Below are positions 46,042 to 54,903 of a stretch of 57,067 nt of DNA, piece by piece (the stretch's first letter is position 1; each line of letters starts with the position of its first letter). The DNA is taken from contig JAHPYY010000077.1 of the NCBI GenBank assembly GCA_019058515.1, positions 1 to 57,067 on the forward strand, given 5' to 3'. Under the pieces are notes generated by a model. That model saw nothing but the letters and a program-made list of their open reading frames with translations. It had not been told where the DNA came from and did no database searches. The stretch comes from Promethearchaeota archaeon (GTDB lineage: Archaea > Asgardarchaeota > Lokiarchaeia > Sigynarchaeales > SOKP01). Made by a program: the position numbers and the translations under genes.

Positions 46042-46995
46042 ATGTCTAGAAAATATCTATATATAGTAATTATAGGATTTTTATTTTTAGCAGGGTATTC
46101 CCAAATATCAGTTGCTTTTGGTCACAATGAGCTTAAGCAAAACGCTAATGATACTGAACTCAAAATCGCAGCGACTTCGGGTATTTTGGCAGACTTCGTC
46201 GAGACTATTACGGGACAAGAAATTAATCCTATTATTGACTTTGGCACCTGTCCCGCTCATTATGATGTCCAACCAGAAGATGCAGCTCTAATTGCTGAAG
46301 CGGATATAATTTTTTATCATGGATTTGAAGGAGAATGGTTTGAAACCCTTAGAAATGAAAATAATCCAAGTGCTCAATTAATTATGATTGGTGATTTAGT
46401 CTCTGGACCATGGTTACCTCCCGAAAAAGCCAAAGAATATCTTACAGCGATTACTGAAAAGCTTACTGAGATTTATCCTGAAAAGAGTTCTATTTTTAAT
46501 AAAAATTTAAATGATAACTGTGCTTGGATTGATGGTAATGCTACTTTAATTAAAGAAAATTTTGCTTCTTCCTCTTACTATGGTGCTAATACCGTTGTAA
46601 TGGAATTTCAAGCAATGTTTGCTAATTGGCTTGGTTTAAAAGTAATAACAACATTTGGTTCTGATGAGACCTGTGGAATTCAAGAAATTGAATCCATAGT
46701 TGCTACTGCAAAAGAAAATGGTTGCTCTCTTGTAGTTATGAATCTTCCTTCCGGTACAGATGTGGGAAAGGATATTGCCACTGAAATTGGTGCTAAGTAT
46801 GCTATCTGGGGAAATTTCGTTGGAGAACTTGAAAGTGAGAGTTACATTGATCTTCTCTGGAAAAACATGGAAGCTGTAAAAGATCCTATATCTCCAAATT
46901 CTGAAACTATTGGAATTAATTTGTTAATTCCATTGATTTTAATCATAGGGATAAGTATAATTATCATTGGGATGAGACATAAAAGGAATAACTAA
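46042..46995 (+). CDS. ZnuA/TroA-like metal-binding lipoprotein or anchored binding protein
   Basis: The 317-residue protein has an N-terminal signal or anchor segment (~5-27) and a C-terminal membrane segment (~288-310) ending RHKRNN. The body is a cluster A-I binding protein: IAATSGILADFVETITG, CPAHYDVQPEDAALIAEADIIFY with the first ligand His, and a later TFGSDETCGIQE. A Cys next to the first His is atypical for zinc transporters. It is divergent from the ATPase/permease operon and shares its operators. Confidence 0.82.
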   Translation: MSRKYLYIVIIGFLFLAGYSQISVAFGHNELKQNANDTELKIAATSGILADFVETITGQEINPIIDFGTCPAHYDVQPEDAALIAEADIIFYHGFEGEWFETLRNENNPSAQLIMIGDLVSGPWLPPEKAKEYLTAITEKLTEIYPEKSSIFNKNLNDNCAWIDGNATLIKENFASSSYYGANTVVMEFQAMFANWLGLKVITTFGSDETCGIQEIESIVATAKENGCSLVVMNLPSGTDVGKDIATEIGAKYAIWGNFVGELESESYIDLLWKNMEAVKDPISPNSETIGINLLIPLILIIGISIIIIGMRHKRNN

Positions 46996-47452
46996 AATTA
47001 GAATTATCAATAAAAAAATTTTTTTTTCTTATTATTGGAATTAAGGGAAATTTTGTTAGTTTAAATGATTTTAAATTTTTTAAGAATAGAACTTTCATTA
47101 GGGATTATCTCGATTTTATGCTAGATTTAATAATTTATAAATTCCTCTAAATTAAGAGTAGATTCTTTTAATTCTATTTAAATAGCTAATGTTTTTATTG
47201 ATATCCTCTTTTGAACGAGAAAATTAATACAAATATTAGAACATTAGCTATTATTTTTATTATAATATTTAAGTTTCTAAGAAAATAAAAAGGAAAAGAT
47301 AATTTAATAATTAATAAGATTATAACAGATAAATATAAATGACCATAAATTCGGTGTTTAAATTCTGTTAATAGGTTAGTTCTTGGTCGTTGATTTACAT
47401 TAATTAAAAAATAAACTAATTTGAAATTCAGTTTTGAAAAGTTATTTAGATT
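46996..47452. other. Intergenic region with terminator
   Basis: These 457 AT-rich bases lie between the binding-protein gene and kamB. A nine-T run at 47019-47027 is a likely terminator for the binding-protein gene. No credible coding frame or structured RNA seen in the rest. Confidence 0.5.
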
Positions 47453-48478
47453 ATGGATCATATAAAATCCTTTCTTAATGAAGTTCAAAAATACCGAATC
47501 GTTTCTATAATTGGTCTTGCTAAGAATGTAAGTAAAACAACCACTCTTAATTTCCTCATTAATCGTTTAAAAAGCCAGTTAACTTTAGGATTAACTTCTA
47601 TTGGTCGCGACGGAGAATCATACGATGTATTAACGAAATTACCAAAACCCAAGATTTTTGTGACCAAAGGAATTTTCATTGCCACAGCGGAGCAGATTTT
47701 TCTGAATTTTAAGGATAACTTTGAGATTATAGAAGAAACCAATTATAACACCCCAATGGGAAGGATCTTGCTCCTAAAAGTAGTAAAAGATATATTTATT
47801 GAATTAGCCGGGCCATCTATTAACAAACAACTACAAGCTGTGTGCAAGACGCTTTTAAATAAAAAGTGTGATTTGGTTCTCATTGATGGTGCTTTCGATA
47901 GAAAAGCGTATGCTACGCCTAAGATTTCAGAAGCTACTATATTATCGACGGGCGCTTCCGTTTCGCCAACTCTTCAAAAGGTAGTAGATCTTACCACTCA
48001 CACGGTAAGAATTTTGACATTAAAACCAGAAGTTAGTCCTCAAATATTAGGAGTTGCAAATACCATTGTAAAAACAGGTAAAGTAGGCGTTATTTACGGA
48101 AACGGGACTTTTAAACTACTCGACTTAAAAACTTCATTAGGAGGAGCAAATGAGGTTTTAAAGCACATTCAAGAAAACATTACACATGTCGTAATAAACG
48201 GAGTCATTACAGATCTCTTCCTAGAAAATATAATGAACCATTTAAGCACACTTAAATCAATTATATTTTTAGTCGAGGACGCTACTAAATTGTTTTTGTC
48301 ACCTCGCGTATTTCATAAGTTCAATTCAAAAGAAGGCAATTTGAGGGTGATAAATCCTATCAAGTTAATCGCCCTCACAATTAATCCAACCTCTCCTTAT
48401 GGGTACGCATTCGAAAAGCAGCTATTTATGGATATGTTAAAAAAAAAGATTGAATTACCTATTTATAATCTTGGTTAA
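47453..48478 (+). CDS. kamB: KamB-like protein, probable lysine 5,6-aminomutase reactivase subunit
   Basis: The 341-residue protein has a Walker-A-like loop GLAKNVSKTTTLNF (~residues 20-33), then LIDGAFDRKAYATP and ATILSTGASVSPTL, which match the KamB family found with KamDE in lysine-fermenting bacteria. It lies 33 bases before kamD. KamB works with the MutS-like ATPase KamC in keeping the B12 enzyme active; no KamC gene is in this window. The family call rests on motifs and neighbour. Confidence 0.68.
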   Translation: MDHIKSFLNEVQKYRIVSIIGLAKNVSKTTTLNFLINRLKSQLTLGLTSIGRDGESYDVLTKLPKPKIFVTKGIFIATAEQIFLNFKDNFEIIEETNYNTPMGRILLLKVVKDIFIELAGPSINKQLQAVCKTLLNKKCDLVLIDGAFDRKAYATPKISEATILSTGASVSPTLQKVVDLTTHTVRILTLKPEVSPQILGVANTIVKTGKVGVIYGNGTFKLLDLKTSLGGANEVLKHIQENITHVVINGVITDLFLENIMNHLSTLKSIIFLVEDATKLFLSPRVFHKFNSKEGNLRVINPIKLIALTINPTSPYGYAFEKQLFMDMLKKKIELPIYNLG

Positions 48479-48511
48479 AAATAAAAACAAAATCAGACAG
48501 AGATTGGTGAA

Positions 48512-50080
48512 TTGATTATTTTAAGTAAACTAAACTTAGACTTTAATTTGGTTTCAGAAGCTCGCAATATAGCTAAAAATATATGTAAGAACACGCAAGC
48601 TCATGTAGAGAAATATTCCTCTACCACTATCGAGCGTTCGGTCTGTAGATTATTAGGGATAGATGGTGTTGACGAGTTCGATGTTCCTCTTCCTAATATT
48701 GTAGTGGATAGCGTAAGTAGAGAAGATTTGACTAAGGGTATCGCTACATATATTGGCAATGCTATGATATTCACAGAATTTAGTCCCCAGAAAATCGCTG
48801 AAAAAATAGCAACTAGTGATTTTAACTTTAATGACTATCCATTAGAAGCAAAAGAAAAGATCGGCGAGCGAGTTCAACCTTATGTAACTTCCACTATAGA
48901 AAAGATTAGCTCAAATAAGAGGAAAAGAGAAGAGCTAATTAGGCTCTTCGGAGAGAAAGAAGGACCGTTTTTATACATTATTGTTGCTACTGGAAACATT
49001 TACGAAGATATTGTACAAGCACAAGCTGCAGCAAGGCAAGGGGCAGATATAATTGCGGTAATTAGATCTACGGGTCAAAGCCTTTTAGATTTTGTTCCCT
49101 ACGGAGCAACTACGGAAGGATTTGGTGGAACTTACGCGACTCAAGAAAATTTTAGACTCATGAGAGAAGCTTTAGACGAAATTAGCGATGAACATGGTCG
49201 ATATATAAGGTTAACAAATTACTGTTCAGGGTTATGTATGCCTGAAATCGCGGTTATGGGAGCGTTTGAGCGACTTGATGTAATGTTAAACGATGCGCTG
49301 TACGGAATATTATTTAGAGATATAAACATGCAGAGAACCATTATTGACCAATTCTTTTCAAGAATGATTAATGCTTTTGCAGGCATTATAATAAACACGG
49401 GAGAAGATAATTATCTTACCACTGCTAACGCGTTTGAAAATGCTCATACAGTTCTAGCATCTCAATTTATAAATGAACAGTTTGCATTTCTTTCGGGATT
49501 AAAAGTTGAACAAATGGGATTGGGACACGCGTTTGAAATGGATCCTGAGCTTGAAAATGGATTCTTATACGAACTTGCTCAAGCGCAAATGGCTCGAGAA
49601 ATATTTCCTGACGCTCCTTTAAAGTATATGCCTCCTACGAAATTTATGACCGGAAACATTTTCAAGGGGCACATTCAGGATGCCTTATTTAACGTGGTGA
49701 CGATCTTGACTAATCAGCGAATTCACCTATTAGGAATGTTGACTGAAGGAATACACACCCCGTTCATGTCTGATAGGGCGTTATCAATAGAAAATGCAAA
49801 ATATATCTTCAATAACATGAAGGATTTAGGAGAAGAAATAAGTTTCAAAAAAGACGGGATTATACAAACAAGAGCTCGAGAAATACTCCAACAATCAACT
49901 GATCTCTTGCACAAAATTGAGGAAATCGGTTTGTTTCCTACCATTGAAGAGGGAATTTTTGCGGGTATTAAAAGAAGTAAAAACGCAGGTAAGGGTTTAG
50001 AAGGTGTATTTGCAAAACATAATGACTACTATAATCCGTTATTGAATATATTGAAAACTAAATTAAATTTAGAGGAGTAG
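48512..50080 (+). CDS. kamD: Lysine 5,6-aminomutase alpha subunit
   Basis: The 522-residue protein starts at a TTG with a GGTGA site just upstream and covers the full KamD length. Recognisable segments: VEKYSSTTIERSVCRLLGIDG near 31-51, VATGNIYEDIVQAQAAARQGADII, VPYGATTEGFGGTYATQENF, and LKYMPPTKFMTGNI. It is the TIM-barrel catalytic subunit that, with KamE, B12 and PLP, converts beta-lysine to 3,5-diaminohexanoate. kamE starts 3 bases downstream. Confidence 0.95.
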   Translation: MIILSKLNLDFNLVSEARNIAKNICKNTQAHVEKYSSTTIERSVCRLLGIDGVDEFDVPLPNIVVDSVSREDLTKGIATYIGNAMIFTEFSPQKIAEKIATSDFNFNDYPLEAKEKIGERVQPYVTSTIEKISSNKRKREELIRLFGEKEGPFLYIIVATGNIYEDIVQAQAAARQGADIIAVIRSTGQSLLDFVPYGATTEGFGGTYATQENFRLMREALDEISDEHGRYIRLTNYCSGLCMPEIAVMGAFERLDVMLNDALYGILFRDINMQRTIIDQFFSRMINAFAGIIINTGEDNYLTTANAFENAHTVLASQFINEQFAFLSGLKVEQMGLGHAFEMDPELENGFLYELAQAQMAREIFPDAPLKYMPPTKFMTGNIFKGHIQDALFNVVTILTNQRIHLLGMLTEGIHTPFMSDRALSIENAKYIFNNMKDLGEEISFKKDGIIQTRAREILQQSTDLLHKIEEIGLFPTIEEGIFAGIKRSKNAGKGLEGVFAKHNDYYNPLLNILKTKLNLEE

Positions 50081-50083
50081 ATT

Positions 50084-50872
50084 ATGGGAGGATTATATTC
50101 AACCGATGAAAAAAAAATCAATAAAAGTTTAGATTATTCTAAGTTAAAGACATACGGAGATTCGATGAATGATGGAAAAATCCAAGTAAGCTTTACATTG
50201 CCAGTGAAAAGCGATCGAAAAGCTACTAAAGCAGCAAAAGATTTGGTAAAAAAGATGAATATTGAAAACCCTGAAATAGTTTACCAATCTGAATTAACGC
50301 CAGGATTTACATTCTTTATTATTTATGGTAACCTTAAGCTAACAGTTGATTTCACCAGTTTAGTTGTTGATGAGCCAAAAGTCAAATCTTTAACTAAAGA
50401 CGAGATAAATAGCGAAATTGAAAACAATTTTAATAGAAAACTCGTCGTTTTAGGTGCTTCCACAGGTACAGACGCCCATACGGTGGGAATCGATGCTATT
50501 TTGAATAAAAAAGGATTTGCTGGACATTACAGACTAGAAACATACGATACGATGGAGTGCCATAACTTAGGGTCGCAAGTTCCTAACGAAATATTCGTTA
50601 AAAAAGCAATAGAGCTAAAAGCAGACATCATATTAGTCTCTCAAACGGTTACTCAAAAAAATGTTCACATAAGTAATTTAACAAACCTCGTTGATTTGCT
50701 AGAAGCGGAAGGCATTAGAGATAAAGTTATTTTAATATGTGGAGGAGCTAGAATATCTCACGAGCTTGCGAAAGAATTGGGATTCGACGCTGGGTTTGGT
50801 CCCGAAACTTACGCTGAAGATGTTGCATCATTCTTCGTGGAAGAATTAAAAACTAGATCTGTTAATTCTTAA
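50084..50872 (+). CDS. kamE: Lysine 5,6-aminomutase beta subunit (B12-binding)
   Basis: The 262-residue protein has an N-terminal part that contacts PLP and a Rossmann-like B12 domain from ~120. The B12 motif is TDAHTVGIDAI (Asp-x-His-x2-Gly, lower cobalt ligand His). SQTVTQ and ICGGARIS follow. Its start is 3 bases after kamD, so the subunits are made together. It overlaps the 3' end of the convergent cinA-type gene by 11 bases. Confidence 0.95.
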   Translation: MGGLYSTDEKKINKSLDYSKLKTYGDSMNDGKIQVSFTLPVKSDRKATKAAKDLVKKMNIENPEIVYQSELTPGFTFFIIYGNLKLTVDFTSLVVDEPKVKSLTKDEINSEIENNFNRKLVVLGASTGTDAHTVGIDAILNKKGFAGHYRLETYDTMECHNLGSQVPNEIFVKKAIELKADIILVSQTVTQKNVHISNLTNLVDLLEAEGIRDKVILICGGARISHELAKELGFDAGFGPETYAEDVASFFVEELKTRSVNS

Positions 50873-51683
50873 CAATTTTTCCATTTAACTTAATTACTAT
50901 TTCTTCTATTTTCTTTAGAACGCTATTTACCATACTTTGACAATCTTCGTGATCAAAACAAGTAACGCTTACCTCTACTTGTACGCTCAATCCAACCTTT
51001 GGATGCGTCTTAATCCATAGTTTCGGATGTTCTTTTTCGAGCTTGGTTATATAGGGAGCGATTTGACTTTCTCCAATCCCGCTGAAATAGAATCCCTTTT
51101 CTACATATTTCCTTTTCTCCCTCTTTAAAATCGGAAGGATACTGGAATTAAACATTGCCTTCATTTCCATTGGAACTCCTGGTAGAATAAAAATCTGTGT
51201 GCTTTCTTTGACAATGTGAACACCAGGAGCAGTTCCTCTAATGTTTGGTAAGGGTTTGGCTCCCGCGGGTAAATAAGCCATTTTTTTACGCTCCTTTGTC
51301 ATGCCTTGAAGCTTCAATAAGCCCCTTTCGTACGCATTTTCGTACGATTTCTGTATCATATTATAAGCGTGTTGGTTAAGTGAAATTTCTGTTTTTAGTC
51401 CTTCGGCAATTCCCTTTAAAGTCATATCGTCGAATGTGGGACCATAGACTTAAAGAATTTATAATTCTCTAATTAATCCGCCCGATGTAATTATAATATC
51501 TGGTTTTCTACTAAGAATATTTCGTAAAGTATTTGAAATATCCTCTAAGTTATCACCTACGATTGTAATCATTCGCAATTTATGCCCATATTTAGTAACT
51601 CTCTTTGCTAACCAATTCGAATTAGTATCTTGCGTTTTTCCGATAAGAATCTCGTTTCCAATCATTAGAAACTCAATTATCAT
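50862..51683 (-). pseudogene. cinA: CinA/MoaB-domain gene interrupted by an in-frame 30-nt insertion
   Basis: Two frames in the same phase make one COG1058 protein (CinA N-terminal, molybdopterin-binding-like domain): IEFLMIGNEILIGKTQDTNS at the start, IITSGGL up to residue 70, then GPTFDDMTLKGIAEGL and FILPGVPMEM. The conserved block (T)SGGLGPTFDD is split between Leu and Gly by 30 bases that contain two in-frame TAA stops. Without them the gene would encode ~263 intact residues. Either it is a fresh pseudogene or the insert is removed or skipped. Confidence 0.8.
51444..51473 (-). other. 30-nt hairpin insertion inside the cinA-type gene
   Basis: On the coding strand the insert starts after codon TTA (Leu) and ends before GGT (Gly). 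It holds a 10-bp stem, TTAGAGAATT pairing with AATTCTTTAA (one G-U) around an ATA loop (51450-51472), plus six bases GTCTAT. Its length is a multiple of three, yet both TAA stops are in frame. Removing exactly 30 bases restores the conserved motif. Confidence 0.75.
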
Positions 51684-51790
51684 TATAAATTAAGGAAGTA
51701 ATAAAGTTTTATTAAAATATTGAAATTTGGAAAAACTAGAAGCCCATTTTACTTTTTAAAGCTTAGATTCGTTATTTTATCTTAAGAAGA

Positions 51791-52978
51791 TTGATTAAAA
51801 ACATAGCTTGGAATAAGATTCATATGGTAACCAAATTTATTTCAAAGAATCCGATATATATGCTTTTAGAGGCAATACGAGATGAACTTCAAAACTTTTA
51901 TGGATATGAAATAACTGATAAAGATTTATCGACAATATTGGGTTTCAACGAAAGATATATTACTACTAAATATTATCGAATAAAAAAGGGTCAGCTTGAG
52001 AATTTTAAATACAAAGATTTTTTTAGACTTAAATCTAGAATTCTAAACCTATTCGAAAAATCGATCAATGAAGATCTCTCAAAACTTATCAAGCAATATG
52101 AGGAATATGTAAAAAGTTACAAGGATTATAACATGTCAAAGAAGAGATCCAAACATTTCCACCCATTTTTTAAAAGTAATTATTTTAGAGTAATAAATGC
52201 AAAAGAAAAAGCATATTGGCTTGGTTTTATTTATGCAGATGGAGCATTAATCGAAGAAACAAATAAACAAAGAAATAATAAAAGAGGAAAAAGAATAAAA
52301 TTATGTCAAAGTCGAAAAGATCGTATTTTGATTTATAGATTTACTAGAACATTAGGGCTTAATATAAAGCAGATTTATTACGATAAAAACCGGGATTCCT
52401 ATGGTATTACTTTTCGTAATCAAGAAATGGCAAACGATCTAATGAATCATGGAGTTCTACATCGAAAATCTAAAATACTTCAATTACCAAATCTTTCAAG
52501 TCGTGAATTATACTTAGCCTTCCTTCTTGGTTATTTTGATGGTGATGGAGAGGCAGGTACTTCTAGAGTATTTTCTGGAAATATAAGATTTTTAAAGCAA
52601 ATCAAGGAGTTATTCTCTATCACATATAATATTCAGACTGATATTAGAGAAAGAGGGGATGGATTAAATTTATATTGTTATGCGTTATCATTAGGGGCAG
52701 AATTATTCAATGAAATGTTAAGTAATTACAATAAAAGCTTGAACAGAAAGAGAATTAAATTAATAACAGACTTAAAAGAATATCATAAAATAAGACTCAA
52801 GAGTCTAGTAAGTAAATTACCATTCAATAAAGAAGATCTCATTGATTTAATATGGCAATTCCCAAAATATGAGATTCCAATTAAGCTTAATATTTCATAC
52901 TATATGCTAAAAAAGTTGATTCACTTTTGGAATATTGAAACTCCTCCGAGGGGATATTTCATTTCTCGTAAAAAATAG
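51791..52978 (+). CDS. LAGLIDADG homing endonuclease
   Basis: The 395-residue protein (TTG start; ATG 51824 also possible) has two LAGLIDADG-type helices: AYWLGFIYADGAL at ~residue 138 and LAFLLGYFDGDGE at ~245, each with the catalytic acidic residue. The N-terminal ~100 residues include a helix-turn-helix-like segment (DKDLSTILGFNERYITTKYY). It is free-standing, 108 bases from the cinA-type gene and divergent from it. No intein or intron boundaries are visible around it. Confidence 0.85.
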   Translation: MIKNIAWNKIHMVTKFISKNPIYMLLEAIRDELQNFYGYEITDKDLSTILGFNERYITTKYYRIKKGQLENFKYKDFFRLKSRILNLFEKSINEDLSKLIKQYEEYVKSYKDYNMSKKRSKHFHPFFKSNYFRVINAKEKAYWLGFIYADGALIEETNKQRNNKRGKRIKLCQSRKDRILIYRFTRTLGLNIKQIYYDKNRDSYGITFRNQEMANDLMNHGVLHRKSKILQLPNLSSRELYLAFLLGYFDGDGEAGTSRVFSGNIRFLKQIKELFSITYNIQTDIRERGDGLNLYCYALSLGAELFNEMLSNYNKSLNRKRIKLITDLKEYHKIRLKSLVSKLPFNKEDLIDLIWQFPKYEIPIKLNISYYMLKKLIHFWNIETPPRGYFISRKK

Positions 52979-53439
52979 CAATTTTTAGGAAGAAAAGCAC
53001 AAAACCAGGATTAATTAACTCGGTGTTAAATATCAGGCTCATCGCAATGAAGATAAACTAGATAAATACATATATCGCTTATATATTGAGGTTAATTCAT
53101 AAAATAGGTAGAATCGCAGGAATAGCGCTTGGCAATTCAACATTAATAAATGAATATACTGCTCTCGTAGACACAAAGCACCTTAAATGTTATAACAGCG
53201 ATTTACCTTTATAATTTTTTCTTTCTAAAATAAAAGAGTAGTAAGGTTACAAACGTAACTTAATCACTATTTCAAATTAAGATAATTATATACTAAGATG
53301 TGGTAGTTTTATTTTTTTATTTAATACGAAATTTTTAAATAACTTAGTTAAGATAAATACAATTGGTAAGTTATTGAAATTCTATATATTTATTGTTACT
53401 TTTTATATATTTTATAAAAAAAACTTGAAATGATAGGAC
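52979..53439. other. Degenerate intergenic stretch with gene remnants
   Basis: No intact gene. Two short frames look like decayed coding sequence: 53019-53102 (KYQAHRNEDKLDKYIYRLY) and 53062-53214 (GRIAGIALGNSTLINEYTAL then VDTKHLK), the latter unlike random AT-rich DNA. I do not recognise the source. Repeat copy 1 (53217-53255) and a promoter-like AT-rich region before 53440 make up the rest. Confidence 0.4.
53217..53255. repeat. Direct repeat copy 1, decayed 3' end of the methyltransferase gene
   Basis: Thirty-four of 39 bases match 54865-54903. Read on the minus strand it ends CNLTTLLF-stop, against SNLTTFLF-stop in the intact gene, so it is a second, decayed copy of the methyltransferase 3' end. 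Weaker similarity continues upstream of it on the minus strand (TTGAAAT, then AAG..CGTTT). Confidence 0.65.
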
Positions 53440-53853
53440 ATGTCTGATATTTATATTTCTGAATTAATAAAACAAATTAAGGCGTCTTTGAATAAAAAAA
53501 GATATTTTCTTGCAGGTTCTAAGTTCATGGAGTTAACTGAATATGGTATCAATGTTAATAACAAATTACTTGTAACTATTTGCAGTGAACATGCAGATAT
53601 ATTCATAAACTCCTTTATGGATGTAGAAAAACATCGCAAAAAAATAGAAGAAAAGGATTTAAATATAGTATTGGAGAATGTAGAAAAATTAATGGGTTAT
53701 TTAAATTCTAAATTTGAAGATATAAATCTTGAAGATAGAAACCGAATTCTTACAATGATGGTTGAGTCTATCTATTTTGCAGAAAAAATTCAATATCAAA
53801 TTGAAGGTTTTGGTTATAGAAGAAAATATATAACTAGAAGAGATTTCTTATGA
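53440..53853 (+). CDS. Cassette protein 1, helical hypothetical
   Basis: The 137-residue soluble protein is predicted all-helical, with no Cys motif. Its stop overlaps the next start as ATGA, so it is translated together with the following two genes. It may be the small regulatory or antitoxin-like part of the cassette; this is inference from position only. An AT-rich region with TATA-like sequences precedes it. Confidence 0.6.
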   Translation: MSDIYISELIKQIKASLNKKRYFLAGSKFMELTEYGINVNNKLLVTICSEHADIFINSFMDVEKHRKKIEEKDLNIVLENVEKLMGYLNSKFEDINLEDRNRILTMMVESIYFAEKIQYQIEGFGYRRKYITRRDFL

Positions 53854-54458
53854 TAAAACCTGAAAATTGTTTTTATAGAGGTTGCTTTGCTTTTATTAAT
53901 TTCTTTACTAATATAGAAGAAAGCAAAATTTTGAAAAAGCTTTTAAGATCTTTTATTGAAAAACCTTATTATTCATTCGATGAGGTCTTAAGAATGCAAG
54001 AAGATCTTAACTTGCAACAATTGGATATTTCTAATTACCCTCCAGAGATAGTTAAAATGTGTTTAGAAGCGTATTTAAGATTACATGTGAACATGCAATT
54101 TGCTGAAATCTTTACTATTAGTCAAAATTTCGAAATTTTTTTGTCTAATAATGATTTCTACAGTATTTATTTCTCTTTCCTTAAAAGATTTTTACTACTA
54201 TTCTTTAGGCGAAAAGGATTTTCGGGAGTGGAAGGTAAGTGTAAATATGAACCTGATCCAGGAGAAATGGAGAACTATTATCCTAAAATCGAAATTTATC
54301 TACCTAATAGGGATTATGATGAAATTTTAGATATTTTAGAGATTTTTATTGAGATTCAAGAACTCTATTTTAGAAAACGATTCATTAATACTCGATATTT
54401 TGAACCAATTAAGAATCAATTTAAAAAAACAAAATTTCTCTTTGATAAACTTATATGA
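53850..54458 (+). CDS. Cassette protein 2, helical hypothetical
   Basis: The 202-residue helical protein has a Cys pair early (ENCFYRGCF) and one later (KCKYEPDPGE). A hydrophobic stretch around 110-127 (FYSIYFSFLKRFLLLFF) could be a membrane segment or buried helix. ATGA overlaps join it to both neighbours. No family recognised. Confidence 0.6.
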   Translation: MIKPENCFYRGCFAFINFFTNIEESKILKKLLRSFIEKPYYSFDEVLRMQEDLNLQQLDISNYPPEIVKMCLEAYLRLHVNMQFAEIFTISQNFEIFLSNNDFYSIYFSFLKRFLLLFFRRKGFSGVEGKCKYEPDPGEMENYYPKIEIYLPNRDYDEILDILEIFIEIQELYFRKRFINTRYFEPIKNQFKKTKFLFDKLI

Positions 54459-54826
54459 GTGAATTTGATCCTCGTAGATTCATCGATATAGGTAAAAAAA
54501 TTGCTGAAGATGTAAATTATGATTCTGAAGCAAGGATAAGAACTGCTATAAATCGCATATACTATGGTATAATGCATTTTTTAAGGATAAGTTATCACAT
54601 ATTTCTCTATAGCGATGAAGAAATAAAAAAGTATCATGAGAATGTAATTTCAAGAATTAAGGATATAGATCTAATTCTTGGAGCTTATCTTGATAATATT
54701 AAAAGAAAAAGAGTAAAAGCAGATTATTATCTTGATACTATAGTCGAAGAAAATGATTTAACTTATGTATTAAAGTTCTGTGAAAGAGCCTACAATAGAG
54801 TAAATACTCTTAGAGATGTTTCTTAA
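54455..54826 (+). CDS. HEPN-like protein (cassette protein 3)
   Basis: The 123-residue all-helical protein has the HEPN pattern AINRIYYGIMHFLR: Arg34 then six residues then His41, the R-x4-6-H ribonuclease motif, in the helix that usually reads RxYYAxxH. HEPN proteins are RNases or nucleotide-transferase partners in toxin-antitoxin and abortive-infection systems. It is the third gene of the coupled cassette and ends 38 bases before repeat copy 2. Confidence 0.62.
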   Translation: MSEFDPRRFIDIGKKIAEDVNYDSEARIRTAINRIYYGIMHFLRISYHIFLYSDEEIKKYHENVISRIKDIDLILGAYLDNIKRKRVKADYYLDTIVEENDLTYVLKFCERAYNRVNTLRDVS

Positions 54827-54864
54827 ATACTAATCAATTAAAGCGTTAGTCATTAGTTTAGTTA

Positions 54865-54903
54865 TTTTCTCTCTAAAATAAAAAAGTAGTAAGATTACTA
54901 ACC
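54865..54903. repeat. Direct repeat copy 2 (3' end of the methyltransferase gene)
   Basis: This copy overlaps the last codons and stop of the DNA methyltransferase gene (stop at 54873). With copy 1 it brackets the three-gene cassette, about 1.65 kb repeat to repeat, in direct orientation. This is the geometry of attachment sites of an element inserted at the 3' end of a gene, or of a partial duplication. Confidence 0.65.

Noticed and set aside
51444..51473. Archaeal bulge-helix-bulge intron in the cinA-type gene
   Set aside because: With the boundaries that restore the protein, the four bases expected to form the central helix do not pair (UUAG against GUCC), so a canonical BHB motif is not supported. 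Other removal mechanisms are kept open in the findings.
50862..51683. Selenocysteine readthrough of the interrupted cinA-type gene
   Set aside because: Both in-frame stops are TAA, not TGA.
53217..54903. Insertion sequence or integron
   Set aside because: No transposase or integrase gene and no terminal inverted repeats; the bounding repeats are direct and correspond to a gene 3' end.
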